From: Pseudomonas beijingensis
GTDB taxonomy: Bacteria; Pseudomonadota; Gammaproteobacteria; Pseudomonadales; Pseudomonadaceae
Direction: 5' to 3'
Length of the DNA stretch: 64,000 nucleotides
Assembly (NCBI RefSeq): GCF_030687295.1
Contig: NZ_CP117425.1
Coordinates: forward strand, 5,522,001-5,586,000
Position 1 is the stretch's first letter, and every line of letters begins with the position of its first letter. Under the pieces are notes generated by a model, which saw only the letters and a list, made by a program, of their open reading frames with translations, made no database searches and was not told the DNA's origin. A program made the position numbers and the translations under genes. Shown in pieces: positions 46,376 through 56,420 of the stretch.

Positions 46376-48760
46376 CTAAATATCGGCGCTTTCACCCTGC
46401 CTGGGGCACAGCACCCGACGCTGGAGCGTCGCCTGCAAGGCCTCGAATTTCACCGGCTTGCTCAGGTAATCGATCAACGCGCCCGACGGGCAACACTCAT
46501 GGCCCACGTTCGGGCTGACCACCAGCACCGGCAGCTCCTCGCAGCCGGACAACGATCGGATCTGGCAGCAGACCGACACACCGTCCAGCGGCGGCGCTTG
46601 GCAATCGAGCAGCACCGCATCAAAGCGCTCGCCGTGCAGCAGCTCCAGCGCGGCGCGGCCACTGTCGGCGGTGCGCACCCGATAACCCAGCTTGAGCAGC
46701 ATGCCGCGCATGACCAACTGATCGATGTTGTTGTCATCCGCCAGCAGCACCGTGCAATCCTGGGGTTGGCGCGAACCTTGGCGGCCACCGAAGGCAAACG
46801 GCGTCGGGACCGCCGCCGGCAAGGCCACGTCAAACTCCACGTCCAACTGGAAACGGCTGCCGCGACCAGGCTCGGAGGTGTGGGTCAGGCGCCCGCCCAG
46901 CAGTTCCACCAATTGCCGGCAGATGGCCAGGCCCACACCGAGGCCGCCGTATTCGCGGGTCATCGAGCCGTCGAGTTGGAAGAAGCGCTGGTACAAGGTC
47001 GCTTCCCCCAAGTCGGTAAAACCGATTCCGGTGTCGATGACGGCAAAGGACAGCACCACCCGACCAAACTCCGTCGACCGGCCGCTGACTCGCAAGGCCA
47101 AGCCGCCCACCCGCGTGAACTTGATGGCGTTGTCCAGCAGGCATTCCAGGCTTTGGGCCAGTTTGCCGCTGTCGCCGAGCAACCGGTCCGTCAGGCCCGG
47201 GGCCACGTCGACCTTGAAATCCAGGCCCTTGGCCGCGGCATTGGCGCCGAACTGCACCTGCAGCGCATCGACCACCCCACGCAGACTGAACGGCGCGGGA
47301 TAGACCTTGAGCTTGCCGGCCTGCAACTCGGTGAGGGTGAGGATGCCATTGACCATGCGCATCATGTCCCGCGCCGACCCGGCGGCGGTCTGCTGATACT
47401 GGGTCAGTTCCTCGTCCATCTCGACGGTTTCCATCAGCTCCAGGGAACCGATCACGCCATTCATCGGCGTGCGCAGTTCATGGGTCAGGGTGGCGAGGAA
47501 TTCATCCTTGAGCTTGTTGCCGTGGGCCAGTTGCTGGTTGAGCACTTCGAGTTTCTGCCCGGCGTCCAACAGGGTCTGGGCCTGCTGTTCGCGCATGGCA
47601 TTGATACGGTCGGCCAGGGCCAGGGACAACAGCGCCACTTCGATGGCCGAGCCGATCTGGCTGGCGTACATGGTCAGGAAGACGTTCGGCAGGTAACCCA
47701 ACACCATCAAGGTATTGATGATGCCCCCCAGCAGAAACGCCGACCAGGCGATGATGAAATAACGCGCCACCCGCAGGCCACGCCACCAGGCGAACAGCCC
47801 GGCGGCAAAGATCGCCACCGTGAACACCAGCGCCAACGCCGTTGCCAGGCGCAGCGCCAGGGCATAACTGGTCATCAGCGACAGGCCGATGACCACGGCG
47901 CTGTAGCCGATCAGTGCCAGCAGCATGCGGTCCATCCAGCGGCCATGCTGGGCAGTTTGCAGGAAGCTGCGGGCGAACTGGCTGCCAAACAGGCCCGCGC
48001 AGCCAATGAAGAACGGCGTCGCGGCGTTGGCCCACCAGGGGTTGTCCGGCCAGAAGAACTCCACGGCGGCACCGTTGACCGACAACTGGTACAGGCCGAA
48101 CGAGGCGATATAGAAGATGTAATAGAGGTAGCTGGTATCGCGCACGCTCAGGTAGATGAACAGGTTGTACACCAGCATCCCCAGCAGCACGCCATAGATG
48201 ATACCCAGCACATACAGGCGCACCGGCTGTTGCTCGAGGTACGCGGTGCTCGACCACAGCGTCAACGGTGCCTGGATCGAACCCTGGCTTTGCAGACGCA
48301 GATAGACGGTCTGTTGTTGCTCGGGTTTGAACGCCAGGCTGAACAGATAGTTGTTCTGGCGGATCTCGCGGCTGGCGAACGGCAATGCATCACCGGTCTG
48401 GCGAACCAGGCGATAGGCCCCCGCCGCGTCGGGCAGGTACAAATCGAGGTGGTCCAATGGCGGGTAGGCCAATTCCAGCAGCCAGGTGCGCTGGGCGTCG
48501 GGATTGCCGGGACGATAGTGCAGGTCGATTTTCAACCAGAAGGCTGATCGTGAGTAACCAGCGTTCAGCGTGGCTTTGTCGTGGGGTTTGAAAGCGCCCG
48601 CCGCGGACTGGGCCAGGACCTCATCAAGCGTCGCCGTACCGCCCGCATCTTCGAACACTTGCAGGGCATGACCCAAGGGCAGGTTTTGGGTGAATTCATC
48701 GAATTCCAGGGCACTTGCCAGAGGGGGCAAGCACAGCAGTAACATCAGCAAATAGCGCAT
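46376..48760 (-). CDS. ladS: LadS hybrid sensor histidine kinase
   Basis: 794 residues against 795 in P. aeruginosa. Order: signal peptide, periplasmic 7TMR-DISMED2 domain (about 25-170), seven-helix 7TMR-DISM region (about 180-390), HisKA with phospho-acceptor His427 (THELRTP), HATPase (N-box Asn544, GLGVG loop near 606), and a receiver domain with Asp719. LadS acts through GacS to raise RsmY/RsmZ and so favours biofilm over motility. The position beside thiD-thiE-hemL is the same as in P. aeruginosa, which supports the name. Substrate sensed is not established here. Confidence 0.92.
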   Translation of the reverse strand: MRYLLMLLLCLPPLASALEFDEFTQNLPLGHALQVFEDAGGTATLDEVLAQSAAGAFKPHDKATLNAGYSRSAFWLKIDLHYRPGNPDAQRTWLLELAYPPLDHLDLYLPDAAGAYRLVRQTGDALPFASREIRQNNYLFSLAFKPEQQQTVYLRLQSQGSIQAPLTLWSSTAYLEQQPVRLYVLGIIYGVLLGMLVYNLFIYLSVRDTSYLYYIFYIASFGLYQLSVNGAAVEFFWPDNPWWANAATPFFIGCAGLFGSQFARSFLQTAQHGRWMDRMLLALIGYSAVVIGLSLMTSYALALRLATALALVFTVAIFAAGLFAWWRGLRVARYFIIAWSAFLLGGIINTLMVLGYLPNVFLTMYASQIGSAIEVALLSLALADRINAMREQQAQTLLDAGQKLEVLNQQLAHGNKLKDEFLATLTHELRTPMNGVIGSLELMETVEMDEELTQYQQTAAGSARDMMRMVNGILTLTELQAGKLKVYPAPFSLRGVVDALQVQFGANAAAKGLDFKVDVAPGLTDRLLGDSGKLAQSLECLLDNAIKFTRVGGLALRVSGRSTEFGRVVLSFAVIDTGIGFTDLGEATLYQRFFQLDGSMTREYGGLGVGLAICRQLVELLGGRLTHTSEPGRGSRFQLDVEFDVALPAAVPTPFAFGGRQGSRQPQDCTVLLADDNNIDQLVMRGMLLKLGYRVRTADSGRAALELLHGERFDAVLLDCQAPPLDGVSVCCQIRSLSGCEELPVLVVSPNVGHECCPSGALIDYLSKPVKFEALQATLQRRVLCPRQGESADI

Positions 48761-49020
48761 TGAAGCCCCAGCGTGGCCTGTCCGGTTGAGTCAGGAAGCC
48801 CCCCATTCCCTGAGTAGACGTAAAACCGGCATTACCTGTTATGTGTTGGATCCATCTCTAGCATAGCCGTTGATGGCCAATTTGCACCATCGAATTTTTT
48901 ACCACAGAGGGCTCTAGAACGGGCGTTTCAGAGCAAAGCATTGAGATAGAGCTGTTGCTTTGGTCAGATTGAATAGCGCCTTGGAGCCGGACTCGACTGT
49001 TTGGACCTGGAACATGGTTT
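48761..49020. other. Gap between divergent ladS and thiD
   Basis: Together with the adjacent repeat and the thiD leader this is the 463-base divergent gap. A minus-strand TATGCT near 48860 could be a weak ladS -10, without a matching -35. No thiamine (TPP) riboswitch and no open reading frame with family-like content were found here. Confidence 0.4.
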
Positions 49021-49142
49021 CTGTGGCGAGGGGATTTATCCCCGTTGGGGTGCGAAGCGCCCCCATTCAAGTTGTCTGACACACCGCAGTGTCAGGTTTA
49101 GGGCTGCTGCGCACCCCAGCGGGGATAAATCCCCTCGCCACA
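49021..49142. repeat. Second-family hairpin repeat pair (GTGGCGAGGGGAT)
   Basis: TGTGGCGAGGGGATTTATCC and its inverse, with inner arms GGGGTGCGAAGCGCCCCC and CTGACACACCGCAGTGTCAG that fold on themselves. It lies upstream of thiD in a divergent gap, an unusual place for a 3'-end element. Confidence 0.8.
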
Positions 49143-49223
49143 AAGAAATTCCCCCATCACATAAATTTTCCTCTGGCGCAGGTGCGCGCCGATCAAACAG
49201 GTTTGGTGGTAAGCTCGCGCACC

Positions 49224-50021
49224 ATGAATATCTACAGCTCTCGCCCCGTTGTCCTTTGCCTCTCCGGCCACGATCCCAGTGGTGGCGCCGGTTTGCAGGC
49301 AGATATCGAAGCCCTGCTCGCCCAGGGTTGCCATGCCGCCCCCGCCGTTACCGCATTGACCGTGCAAGACACCGTCAACGTCAGCGATTTCCGCGTGCTC
49401 GATCGCGAGTGGGTGCTGGCGCAAGCCAATGCCGTGCTCAACGATGCCCAGGTGGCGGCGGTCAAGCTGGGAATGCTCGGCTCCCTGGAAATGGTCGACA
49501 CGGTGGTCGAGCTGCTCCAGGCGCACCCGCACCTGCCGATGGTCTGCGACCCGGTGTTGCGTGCCGGCGGTGGCGGGCGCCTGGGCAAGGATGAGGTCGG
49601 CTACGCCATGCGCGAACGCCTGTTGCCCTTGGCAATCATCGCCACCCCCAACCTGCCTGAAGCACGCATCCTCGCCGAACTGCCCGAGGGCAGCGCCGAC
49701 GAGTGCGCGGAAAAACTGCTGCCCTTCGTCAAACACCTGTTGATCACCGGTGGTCACGGCGACGAACATGAAGTCCATAATCGCCTGTACAGCCGCGACG
49801 GCCGCCGCGAAACCTTTACCTGCCAGCGCCTGCCTGGCAGCTACCACGGTTCCGGTTGCACCTTGGCCAGCGCCCTGGCCGGTCGGCTGGCCCAGGGCGA
49901 ACAGCTCGCCAGCGCGGTCAAGACTGCGCTGGATTACACCTGGCGCACCTTGCGCGATGCCGAACAACTGGGCAAAGGCCAGTTCGTGCCGCGTCGCCTG
50001 CCGCTGGATTTCTGCTCGTAG
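49224..50021 (+). CDS. thiD: Hydroxymethylpyrimidine/phosphomethylpyrimidine kinase
   Basis: 265 residues, ribokinase fold. [15 protein letters not shown] (substrate), the [13 protein letters not shown] segment and the C-terminal [17 protein letters not shown] motif (ATP/anion hole with catalytic Asp-type position) are all visible. It phosphorylates HMP and HMP-P in thiamine synthesis. It lies 18 bases before thiE and is therefore in the same operon. The ATG at 49224 matches the usual N-terminus; an in-frame longer extension is not family-like. Confidence 0.93.
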   Translation: MNIYSSRPVVLCLSGHDPSGGAGLQADIEALLAQGCHAAPAVTALTVQDTVNVSDFRVLDREWVLAQANAVLNDAQVAAVKLGMLGSLEMVDTVVELLQAHPHLPMVCDPVLRAGGGGRLGKDEVGYAMRERLLPLAIIATPNLPEARILAELPEGSADECAEKLLPFVKHLLITGGHGDEHEVHNRLYSRDGRRETFTCQRLPGSYHGSGCTLASALAGRLAQGEQLASAVKTALDYTWRTLRDAEQLGKGQFVPRRLPLDFCS

Positions 50022-50038
50022 CACCGGAGGCCTGTGGA

Positions 50039-50665
50039 ATGAAATTACGTGGCCTTTACGCCATCACCGATAGCCAATTGCTGGCCGGTAAGTTCCTCGC
50101 TTATGTAGAAGCGGCGCTGGAAGGTGGCGTGACCCTGCTGCAATACCGCGACAAAAGCAACGACGAAGCCCGACGTCTGCGGGAAGCCGAAGCCCTGCGC
50201 AATCTGTGCGAACGCTACAAGACCCAGTTGATCATCAACGACGACGCCGAACTGGCCGCGCGCCTGGGCGTCGGTGTGCACCTGGGCCAGACCGATGGCC
50301 CACTGGCGCCGGTACGGGCACTGCTCGGGCACAAGGCGATCGTCGGCGCCACCTGCCACGCCAGCCTGGCACTGGCCGAACAGGCCGCCAGCGAAGGCGC
50401 CAGTTATGTCGCGTTCGGGCGCTTCTTCAACTCCAACACCAAGCCTGGCGCCCCCAGCGCACACCTTGAACTGCTCGAACAGGCGCACGTCAAACTGCAT
50501 ATCCCTGTCTGCGCCATCGGCGGCATCACCCTGGAGAACGCCGCCCCGTTGGTGGCCCACGGGGCCGACCTGCTGGCGGTGGTCCACGGCCTGTTCGGCG
50601 CCGACAGCAGTGCTGAAGTGACGCGCCGCGCCCGCGCCTTCAATGCGCTGCTACAGATCAAATAG
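50039..50665 (+). CDS. thiE: Thiamine-phosphate synthase
   Basis: 208 residues, TIM barrel. [10 protein letters not shown] (start), QYRDKSND, the NDDAELA and GVHLGQTDG segments, and the C-terminal [25 protein letters not shown] phosphate site. It joins HMP-PP and thiazole phosphate to give thiamine phosphate. GGAGG lies 8 bases before the ATG. It lies between thiD and hemL in the Pseudomonas-type order. Confidence 0.94.
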   Translation: MKLRGLYAITDSQLLAGKFLAYVEAALEGGVTLLQYRDKSNDEARRLREAEALRNLCERYKTQLIINDDAELAARLGVGVHLGQTDGPLAPVRALLGHKAIVGATCHASLALAEQAASEGASYVAFGRFFNSNTKPGAPSAHLELLEQAHVKLHIPVCAIGGITLENAAPLVAHGADLLAVVHGLFGADSSAEVTRRARAFNALLQIK

Positions 50666-50693
50666 TCCATTTTCCGTTTTCGAGAGCCCAACC

Positions 50694-51977
50694 ATGTCCC
50701 GTTCCGAAACCCTGTTTGCCAGTGCCCAGAAACACATCCCCGGCGGCGTGAACTCGCCCGTTCGCGCGTTCAAGAGCGTTGGCGGCACTCCGTTGTTCTT
50801 CAAGCACGCCGAAGGCGCGTACGTCACCGACGAAGACGACAAGCGTTATGTGGACTACGTCGGCTCCTGGGGCCCGATGATCCTCGGCCACAGCCACCCG
50901 GACGTGCTGGATGCGGTGCGCAAGCAATTGGTCCATGGCCTGTCCTACGGCGCGCCGACCGCGATGGAAACCGAGATGGCCGACCTGGTCTGCTCGATCG
51001 TGCCATCGATGGAAATGGTGCGCATGGTCAGCTCCGGCACCGAGGCGACCATGAGCGCGATCCGCCTGGCGCGGGGCTACACCGGTCGCGACAGCATCAT
51101 CAAGTTCGAAGGCTGCTACCACGGCCACTCCGACAGCCTGCTGGTCAAGGCCGGCTCCGGCGCCCTGACCCAGGGCGTGCCGAGTTCGGCCGGCGTACCG
51201 GCGGCATTCGCCAAACACACCCTGACCCTGCCGTTCAACGACCTCGAAGAAGTCGAGAAGATGCTCGGCGAAGTCGGCCAGGAAGTGGCCTGCATCATCG
51301 TCGAGCCAGTGGCCGGCAACATGAACTGCGTGCCGCCGGCGCCGGGTTTCCTCGAAGGCCTGCGCAGCCTGTGCGACCAGCATGGCGTGGTGTTGATTTT
51401 CGATGAAGTGATGACCGGCTTCCGCGTGGCCCTCGGCGGCGCCCAGGCCCATTACGGCGTCACCCCGGACCTGAGCACCTTCGGCAAGATCATCGGCGGC
51501 GGCATGCCGGTGGGCTGCTTCGGCGGCAAGCGCGAGATCATGGAATGCATCGCGCCGCTGGGCCCGGTCTACCAGGCCGGCACGCTGTCGGGCAACCCGC
51601 TGGCCATGGCCGCCGGCCTGACCACCCTGCGCCTGATCAGCCGCCCGGGCTTCCACGCCGAACTGACCGACTACACCACCCGCCTGCTCGACGGCCTGCA
51701 GATTCGTGCCGATGCGGCCGGCATCCCCTTCGTGACCACCCAGGCAGGCGGCATGTTCGGCCTGTATTTCAGTGGCGCCGATGACATCGTCACCTTCGAA
51801 GACGTCATGGCCAGCGATGCCGATCGGTTCAAGCGCTTCTTCCACCTGATGCTCGACGGCGGCGTGTACCTGGCCCCGAGTGCGTTCGAAGCCGGCTTCA
51901 CCTCCATCGCCCATGGCGAGACCGAGCTGAAGATCACCCTCGATGCAGCCGAGCGGGCCTTCGCGGCGCTGAAATAA
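50694..51977 (+). CDS. hemL: Glutamate-1-semialdehyde 2,1-aminomutase
   Basis: 427 residues, the standard length. The PLP-binding Lys lies in the [14 protein letters not shown] segment and the phosphate-binding [14 protein letters not shown] motif is conserved; [10 protein letters not shown] carries the cofactor-binding Asp. It converts glutamate semialdehyde into 5-aminolevulinate, the first common precursor of haem. It starts 28 bases after thiE, so it probably belongs to the thiD-thiE-hemL operon. Confidence 0.96.
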   Translation: MSRSETLFASAQKHIPGGVNSPVRAFKSVGGTPLFFKHAEGAYVTDEDDKRYVDYVGSWGPMILGHSHPDVLDAVRKQLVHGLSYGAPTAMETEMADLVCSIVPSMEMVRMVSSGTEATMSAIRLARGYTGRDSIIKFEGCYHGHSDSLLVKAGSGALTQGVPSSAGVPAAFAKHTLTLPFNDLEEVEKMLGEVGQEVACIIVEPVAGNMNCVPPAPGFLEGLRSLCDQHGVVLIFDEVMTGFRVALGGAQAHYGVTPDLSTFGKIIGGGMPVGCFGGKREIMECIAPLGPVYQAGTLSGNPLAMAAGLTTLRLISRPGFHAELTDYTTRLLDGLQIRADAAGIPFVTTQAGGMFGLYFSGADDIVTFEDVMASDADRFKRFFHLMLDGGVYLAPSAFEAGFTSIAHGETELKITLDAAERAFAALK

Positions 51978-51988
51978 GCCTGTGGATA

Positions 51989-52016
51989 ACTGACGCTGGC
52001 TGAAGCTGGCGTCAGT
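51989..52016 (+). terminator. Hairpin just past hemL
   Basis: Arms ACTGACGC / GCGTCAGT with a 12-base loop region begin 11 bases past the hemL stop. No T-run follows, so it would act as a hairpin-only boundary or stabilise the 3' end. Confidence 0.45.
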
Positions 52017-52106
52017 GATTGCTGACAACCCCCCGCCCTTTTCCTACGTATTTATGCCTGAAGCTGCTATTAGCATCCCCGCGCAGCAGAAAAACGAGTA
52101 AAGACT

Positions 52107-52136
52107 TTGTAAGGATGGCCCCGCTTATTTCATAAT
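52107..52136 (+). promoter_or_regulatory. Likely sigma-70 promoter of the Sel1 gene
   Basis: TTGTAA (52107-52112) and CATAAT (52131-52136) are separated by 18 bases and end 57 bases before the gene start. Confidence 0.55.
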
Positions 52137-52193
52137 GCGCGCTTATTGGATCCCCCGAGGGTCCGCGCGCCCCTCAGAGGTAAGTCGATTCCC

Positions 52194-52748
52194 ATGAACC
52201 GCACCGGCCGCACCCTTGCCTTGGGCTGCCTGTTGCTCCTTCAGCCGCTGCTGGCGAATGCACAGGCAGGCGGTAACTCGTTGTTGATCCCGGCGCTGGG
52301 CCGTTGCACGCTCAACACCCAGCCACAAGATCTCGCACCGGCACTCGACGCCTGTCAAAAAGCGGCGGACGCAGGTGATGCACAAGCGCAATACGAGTTG
52401 GGCGAGTTCTACTACGAAGGCAAGGCTGCACCGCGCGACCTCAAGCAGGCCCTCAACTACTTCGAAAAAGCTTCGCTGCAAGGCCATGCCCAGGCGCAAT
52501 TCAAGCTCGGCGGCATGTTCTTCCATGGCGAAGGTGTGCCGGCCAACAACGTCCAGGCCTACATCGTCTTGAAGATGGCCGCGGTCAACGGCGCCGAAGA
52601 AGCCCTGGACACCGCCGACGAAGTCGCCGAACAGATGCCCCGCGACGAGCTGGAAGTGGCGACCCAGGTGCTGGGCCAGATCTTTCGCAAATACCTGATG
52701 GAATTGCAGAACGCCGACGGGCGTACGCCCTTCTCGCCGCTGCCCTGA
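52194..52748 (+). CDS. Secreted Sel1-repeat protein
   Basis: 184 residues. Signal peptide (TLALGCLLLLQPLLANA, cleaved after residue 24). The body holds two Sel1-like repeats in tandem (AADAGDAQAQYELGEFYYEGKA; ASLQGHAQAQFKLGGMFFHGEG), followed by a helical tail. Such repeats mediate protein-protein contacts in the envelope; the partner is unknown. It occupies the position of PA3978 in P. aeruginosa. The ATG at 52194 fits the signal peptide. Confidence 0.82.
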   Translation: MNRTGRTLALGCLLLLQPLLANAQAGGNSLLIPALGRCTLNTQPQDLAPALDACQKAADAGDAQAQYELGEFYYEGKAAPRDLKQALNYFEKASLQGHAQAQFKLGGMFFHGEGVPANNVQAYIVLKMAAVNGAEEALDTADEVAEQMPRDELEVATQVLGQIFRKYLMELQNADGRTPFSPLP

Positions 52749-52771
52749 ATGATTGCCCAGGCCTTGAAGGC

Positions 52772-52867
52772 CTCATCGCGAGCAAGCTCGCTCCCACACT
52801 GGATCGCTGGTGTACACAAATCTTGTGTTCACAGAGAACCCACTGTGGGAGCGAGCTTGCTCGCGAT
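52772..52867. repeat. REP inverted pair, tail-to-tail order
   Basis: ATCGCGAGCAAGCTCGCTCC first and GGGAGCGAGCTTGCTCGCGAT second, with a spacer that contains GTGTACACAAATCTTGTGTTCAC, itself partly self-complementary. Convergent gap between the Sel1 and DUF1820 genes. Confidence 0.83.
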
Positions 52868-52890
52868 TAGGGGCAACTCGGTCCTGAGCC

Positions 52891-53220
52891 CTACTTCTCA
52901 GGCATCGGCATCGGAAACGGCATCACATTACCGACCGCGCCGCGGGCTTCGCTGATTTTCGGCGTGCCCAGGCGTTCGACTTCGTCGATGCGCACGATCG
53001 AATGCATCGGCACAAAACTGCGCACCACGCCTTCGAACTGCGCCTTGAGCTTTTCTTCGCTCGGATCGACGACCACTTGCGTGCGCTCGCCAAAGACGAA
53101 CTCTTCCACTTCCAGGAAGCCCCACAGATCACTTTGATAGATCTGCTTGGCGTACATTTCGAACACCTGGCCCTGGTTGAGGAAAATCACCTTGTAGATT
53201 GGAGCTTCACGTTTGGTCAT
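52891..53220 (-). CDS. DUF1820 protein
   Basis: 109 residues. The conserved YKVIFLNQGQVFEMYAKQIYQSDLWGFLEVEEFVF segment (residues 9-43) marks DUF1820. A charged Ser/Glu stretch and a C-terminal Met/Pro-rich tail (MPFPMPMPEK) follow. Function is unknown; the family is highly conserved in gammaproteobacteria and lies beside miaB here, as in P. aeruginosa. Divergent from miaB. Confidence 0.87.
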   Translation of the reverse strand: MTKREAPIYKVIFLNQGQVFEMYAKQIYQSDLWGFLEVEEFVFGERTQVVVDPSEEKLKAQFEGVVRSFVPMHSIVRIDEVERLGTPKISEARGAVGNVMPFPMPMPEK

Positions 53221-53260
53221 GGCTGGCGAAACACATCGGCGGGTAAAAATGAGGGCGCGA

Positions 53261-53319
53261 ACTATAGCATAGCCACTGCTCGCGCAGCGGTAGGAACCGG
53301 GGGACTTGTTCCCTATAAT
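53261..53319. promoter_or_regulatory. Divergent promoter region of DUF1820 and miaB
   Basis: Plus strand: TATAAT at 53314-53319 is a perfect -10, 35 bases before the miaB ATG, with only a poor -35. Minus strand: TATAGT (plus-strand ACTATA, 53261-53266) is a -10-like element for DUF1820. No operator was recognised between them. Confidence 0.5.
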
Positions 53320-53353
53320 GCGCGGTTCTTTGAATCACGTGATGAACCCGTCC

Positions 53354-54682
53354 ATGGCCAAGAAGCTTTACATCGAAACCCACGGTTGCCAGATGAACGA
53401 GTACGACAGCTCGCGCATGGTCGATCTGCTGGGTGAACACCAGGCCCTGGAAGTCACCGCCCGTGCCGAAGACGCGGACGTGATCCTGCTCAACACCTGC
53501 TCGATTCGCGAACGCGCCCAGGACCGCGTGTATTCCCAGCTCGGCCGCTGGCGCGAACTGAAGCTCGCCAACCCGGAGATGGTCATCGCCGTGGGCGGTT
53601 GCGTGGCCAGCCAGGAAGGCGCAGCCATTCGTGATCGCGCCCCGTACGTGGACGTGGTCTTCGGCCCGCAGACCTTGCACCGTCTGCCCGAGATGATCGA
53701 CGCCGCACGTGCGACCAAGCTGCCGCAAGTGGACGTCTCGTTCCCGGAAATCGAAAAATTCGACCACCTGCCCGAGCCGCGCATCGATGGCCCGAGCGCC
53801 TATGTGTCAGTGATGGAAGGTTGCAGCAAATACTGCACGTTCTGCGTGGTGCCCTATACCCGCGGCGAAGAAGTCAGCCGGCCGTTCGATGACGTGATCG
53901 CCGAGATCATCCACCTGGCGGAAAACGGCGTGCGCGAAGTGACCCTGTTGGGGCAGAACGTCAACGGCTATCGCGGCCTGACCCATGACGGTCGCCTGGC
54001 GGACCTCGCCGAGCTGATCCGCGTCGTGGCGGCGGTGGACGGCATCGACCGCATCCGCTACACCACGTCCCATCCGCTGGAGTTCTCCGACAGCCTGATC
54101 CAGGCCCACGCCGAGGTCCCCGAGCTGGTCAAGCACCTGCACCTGCCGGTGCAATCGGGCTCCGACCGGATCCTCGCGGCCATGAAGCGCAACCACACGG
54201 CGCTGGAGTACAAATCCAAGCTGCGCAAGTTGCGGGCGGCAGTGCCGGGCATCTGCATCAGCTCGGACTTTATCGTCGGTTTCCCCGGAGAAACCGAGAA
54301 AGACTTCCAGCAGACCATGAAGCTGATCGAAGACGTGGGCTTCGACTTTTCCTATTCCTTCGTCTACAGCCAGCGTCCTGGAACACCGGCGGCCGACCTG
54401 GCGGACGACACCCCGGAAGAACTGAAAAAAGAACGGCTCAACGCCTTGCAACATCGCCTCAACCAGCAAGGTTTCGAGATCAGCCGACAGATGGTCGGCT
54501 CCGTCCAGCGGATTCTGGTGACCGATTATTCGAAAAAAGACCCCGGCGAGTTGCAAGGGCGCACCGAAAACAACCGCATCGTCAATTTCCGTTGCGACAC
54601 CCCGGCCCTGATCGGCCAGTTCGCCGACGTGCACATCGACGCCGCGCAACCGCACTCCCTGCGGGGCTCGCTGGTCCAGTGA
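53354..54682 (+). CDS. miaB: tRNA-2-methylthio-N6-dimethylallyladenosine synthase
   Basis: 442 residues. UPF0004 N-terminal domain with [14 protein letters not shown] and the conserved cysteines; radical-SAM motif CSKYCTFC (near residue 157) and a C-terminal TRAM domain ([20 protein letters not shown]). It adds the methylthio group to i6A37 in tRNA. The ATG at 53354 matches the family N-terminus ([11 protein letters not shown]); the earlier ATG at 53342 is possible but less likely. Confidence 0.96.
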   Translation: MAKKLYIETHGCQMNEYDSSRMVDLLGEHQALEVTARAEDADVILLNTCSIRERAQDRVYSQLGRWRELKLANPEMVIAVGGCVASQEGAAIRDRAPYVDVVFGPQTLHRLPEMIDAARATKLPQVDVSFPEIEKFDHLPEPRIDGPSAYVSVMEGCSKYCTFCVVPYTRGEEVSRPFDDVIAEIIHLAENGVREVTLLGQNVNGYRGLTHDGRLADLAELIRVVAAVDGIDRIRYTTSHPLEFSDSLIQAHAEVPELVKHLHLPVQSGSDRILAAMKRNHTALEYKSKLRKLRAAVPGICISSDFIVGFPGETEKDFQQTMKLIEDVGFDFSYSFVYSQRPGTPAADLADDTPEELKKERLNALQHRLNQQGFEISRQMVGSVQRILVTDYSKKDPGELQGRTENNRIVNFRCDTPALIGQFADVHIDAAQPHSLRGSLVQ

Positions 54683-54717
54683 CCTGCTAAAAACACTATT
54701 TTCTGTGGAAGCAAGAC

Positions 54718-54805
54718 CTGTGGGAGCAAGGCTTGCCCGCGATAGAAGCACCGCAATCTCACTGAAGACCGCGGCGCCTTGATCGCGGGCAAGCCTTGCT
54801 CCCAC
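54718..54805. repeat. REP inverted pair, GGGAGCAAGGCTTGCCCGCGAT variety
   Basis: Two inverted REP copies between miaB and the phoH-like gene, on the plus side. A truncated REP start (CTGTGGAAGCAAGACC) lies just before it, like a worn duplication. Confidence 0.83.
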
Positions 54806-54919
54806 CATGGGGCGTGCCAACCCTGTGATCAGATTCGCCTGTTTAAGAGCTTTCGCACCCAGCCTACTGGCGTTATCCTTGATTTCACCTTAATTGCCCC
54901 TGGGCGGCTAAAAACGACC

Positions 54920-55930
54920 TTGAACGCACCCATCGAACCACATCGCTTTATTCTCGAGCCCTTTGAGGCTCGCCGCTTCGCCAATCTGTGCGGGCAATTC
55001 GACGAGCACCTGCGCTTGATCGAACAGCGCCTGGCCATCGAGATCCGCAACCGCGGAAACCAGTTCGAACTGATCGGCGAACCCAAGCACACGACCTCCG
55101 CGGAAAATCTGCTGCGCCGTCTCTACCGGGAAACCAAGGGGAGCGAGCTGTCGCCGGATACGGTCCACCTGTTCCTGCAGGAATCGGCTGTCGAAGAACT
55201 CGACAACCACGCCCCGTCGGAACCAGCCGTGGCCCTGCGCACGAAAAAAGGCATGATTCGCCCGCGCGGCTTGAATCAGCAGCGCTACGTGAAGGAAATC
55301 CTGGGCAACGACATCAACTTCGGCATCGGCCCGGCCGGTACCGGCAAGACCTACCTGGCCGTGGCCTGCGCGGTGGATGCGCTGGAACGCGAACAGGTAC
55401 GCCGTATCCTGCTGGTGCGACCGGCGGTCGAAGCGGGTGAAAAACTCGGCTTCCTGCCCGGCGACCTGGCCCAGAAGATCGACCCGTACCTGCGCCCGCT
55501 CTATGACGCGTTGTATGAAATGCTCGGCTTCGAATACGTCGCCAAGCTGATCGAGCGCCAGGTCATCGAAGTCGCGCCGCTGGCCTACATGCGCGGTCGG
55601 ACCCTGAACAACAGCTTCATCATCCTCGACGAAAGCCAGAACACCACGGTCGAGCAGATGAAAATGTTCCTGACCCGGATCGGCTTCGGCTCCACCGCCG
55701 TCATCACTGGCGACATCACCCAGGTCGACTTGCCCAAGGGCACCAAGTCCGGGCTGAACCATGTGATTCAGGTGCTCAAGGACGTGCCGGGCATCAGCTT
55801 CACGCACTTCATGCCCAAGGACGTCGTGCGCCATCCGTTGGTGCAACGCATTGTCGAGGCCTATGAGCGTTTCGAGAATCGCGTCGATGAAGACTCGGTC
55901 GAAAGCAAAGGCAATCGCCACAATGCTTGA
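54920..55930 (+). CDS. ybeZ: PhoH-family ATPase YbeZ
   Basis: 336 residues. Walker A in GPAGTGKT (near residue 143) and Walker B in IILDESQN (near residue 233). YbeZ partners YbeY in rRNA processing, and the genes overlap here by 8 bases. The start is a TTG at 54920, chosen because it gives the conserved N-terminus ([19 protein letters not shown]). No ATG exists at this point and the ribosome site is weak, so the start has less certainty than the gene. Confidence 0.88.
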   Translation: MNAPIEPHRFILEPFEARRFANLCGQFDEHLRLIEQRLAIEIRNRGNQFELIGEPKHTTSAENLLRRLYRETKGSELSPDTVHLFLQESAVEELDNHAPSEPAVALRTKKGMIRPRGLNQQRYVKEILGNDINFGIGPAGTGKTYLAVACAVDALEREQVRRILLVRPAVEAGEKLGFLPGDLAQKIDPYLRPLYDALYEMLGFEYVAKLIERQVIEVAPLAYMRGRTLNNSFIILDESQNTTVEQMKMFLTRIGFGSTAVITGDITQVDLPKGTKSGLNHVIQVLKDVPGISFTHFMPKDVVRHPLVQRIVEAYERFENRVDEDSVESKGNRHNA

Positions 55931-56381
55931 ACTCGACCTGCAAGTGGCCTGCGAACACGCCGCCCCCAGCGAAGCCCAGTTCCGCCAATGGTGCGAACTG
56001 GCCCTGCGCCAGCGCAGCGCCGACTCGGAGCTGACGATCCGCCTGGTGGACGAGCCCGAAGGTCGTGAGCTGAACCACACCTGGCGGCAGAAGGACTACG
56101 CCACCAACGTGCTGTCGTTCCCCGCCGACGTTCCCGACGACCTGCTCGACATCCCGCTGCTGGGCGACCTGGTGATCTGCGTCCCGGTGGTGGAACGTGA
56201 AGCGGCGGAACAAGACAAGACCCCTGAGGCCCACTGGGCCCATCTGGTGATTCACGGCTGCTTGCATCTACTGGGTTACGACCATATAGAAGATGACGAA
56301 GCCGAAGAAATGGAAGCACTGGAACGAACGTTGCTTGCAGAGCTGGGTCATCCCGACCCCTACGCCGGCGACGAACACTGA
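55923..56381 (+). CDS. ybeY: rRNA maturation endonuclease YbeY
   Basis: 152 residues. The zinc site [11 protein letters not shown] (near residue 112-122) has the three histidines of the family, and NVLSFPAD is conserved. It matures 16S rRNA 3' ends and takes part in ribosome quality control. It overlaps the ybeZ stop by 8 bases. Confidence 0.96.
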   Translation: MLELDLQVACEHAAPSEAQFRQWCELALRQRSADSELTIRLVDEPEGRELNHTWRQKDYATNVLSFPADVPDDLLDIPLLGDLVICVPVVEREAAEQDKTPEAHWAHLVIHGCLHLLGYDHIEDDEAEEMEALERTLLAELGHPDPYAGDEH

Positions 56382-56420
56382 TACATCAACTGTAACGACA
56401 AAGGATTCAGAGTAATCGCT

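Noticed and set aside
44569..46518. 649-codon plus-strand frame opposite aidB
   Set aside because: Begins in a REP element and is antisense to a full acyl-CoA dehydrogenase.
46370..48547. 725-codon plus-strand frame opposite ladS
   Set aside because: Long because of GC-rich codon structure; no domain, while ladS has all kinase motifs.
48761..49223. Thiamine (TPP) riboswitch before thiD
   Set aside because: The gap contains CCCTGAGTAG, which recalls the CTGAGA box, but it lies on the wrong side of the gap and the other conserved parts are missing.
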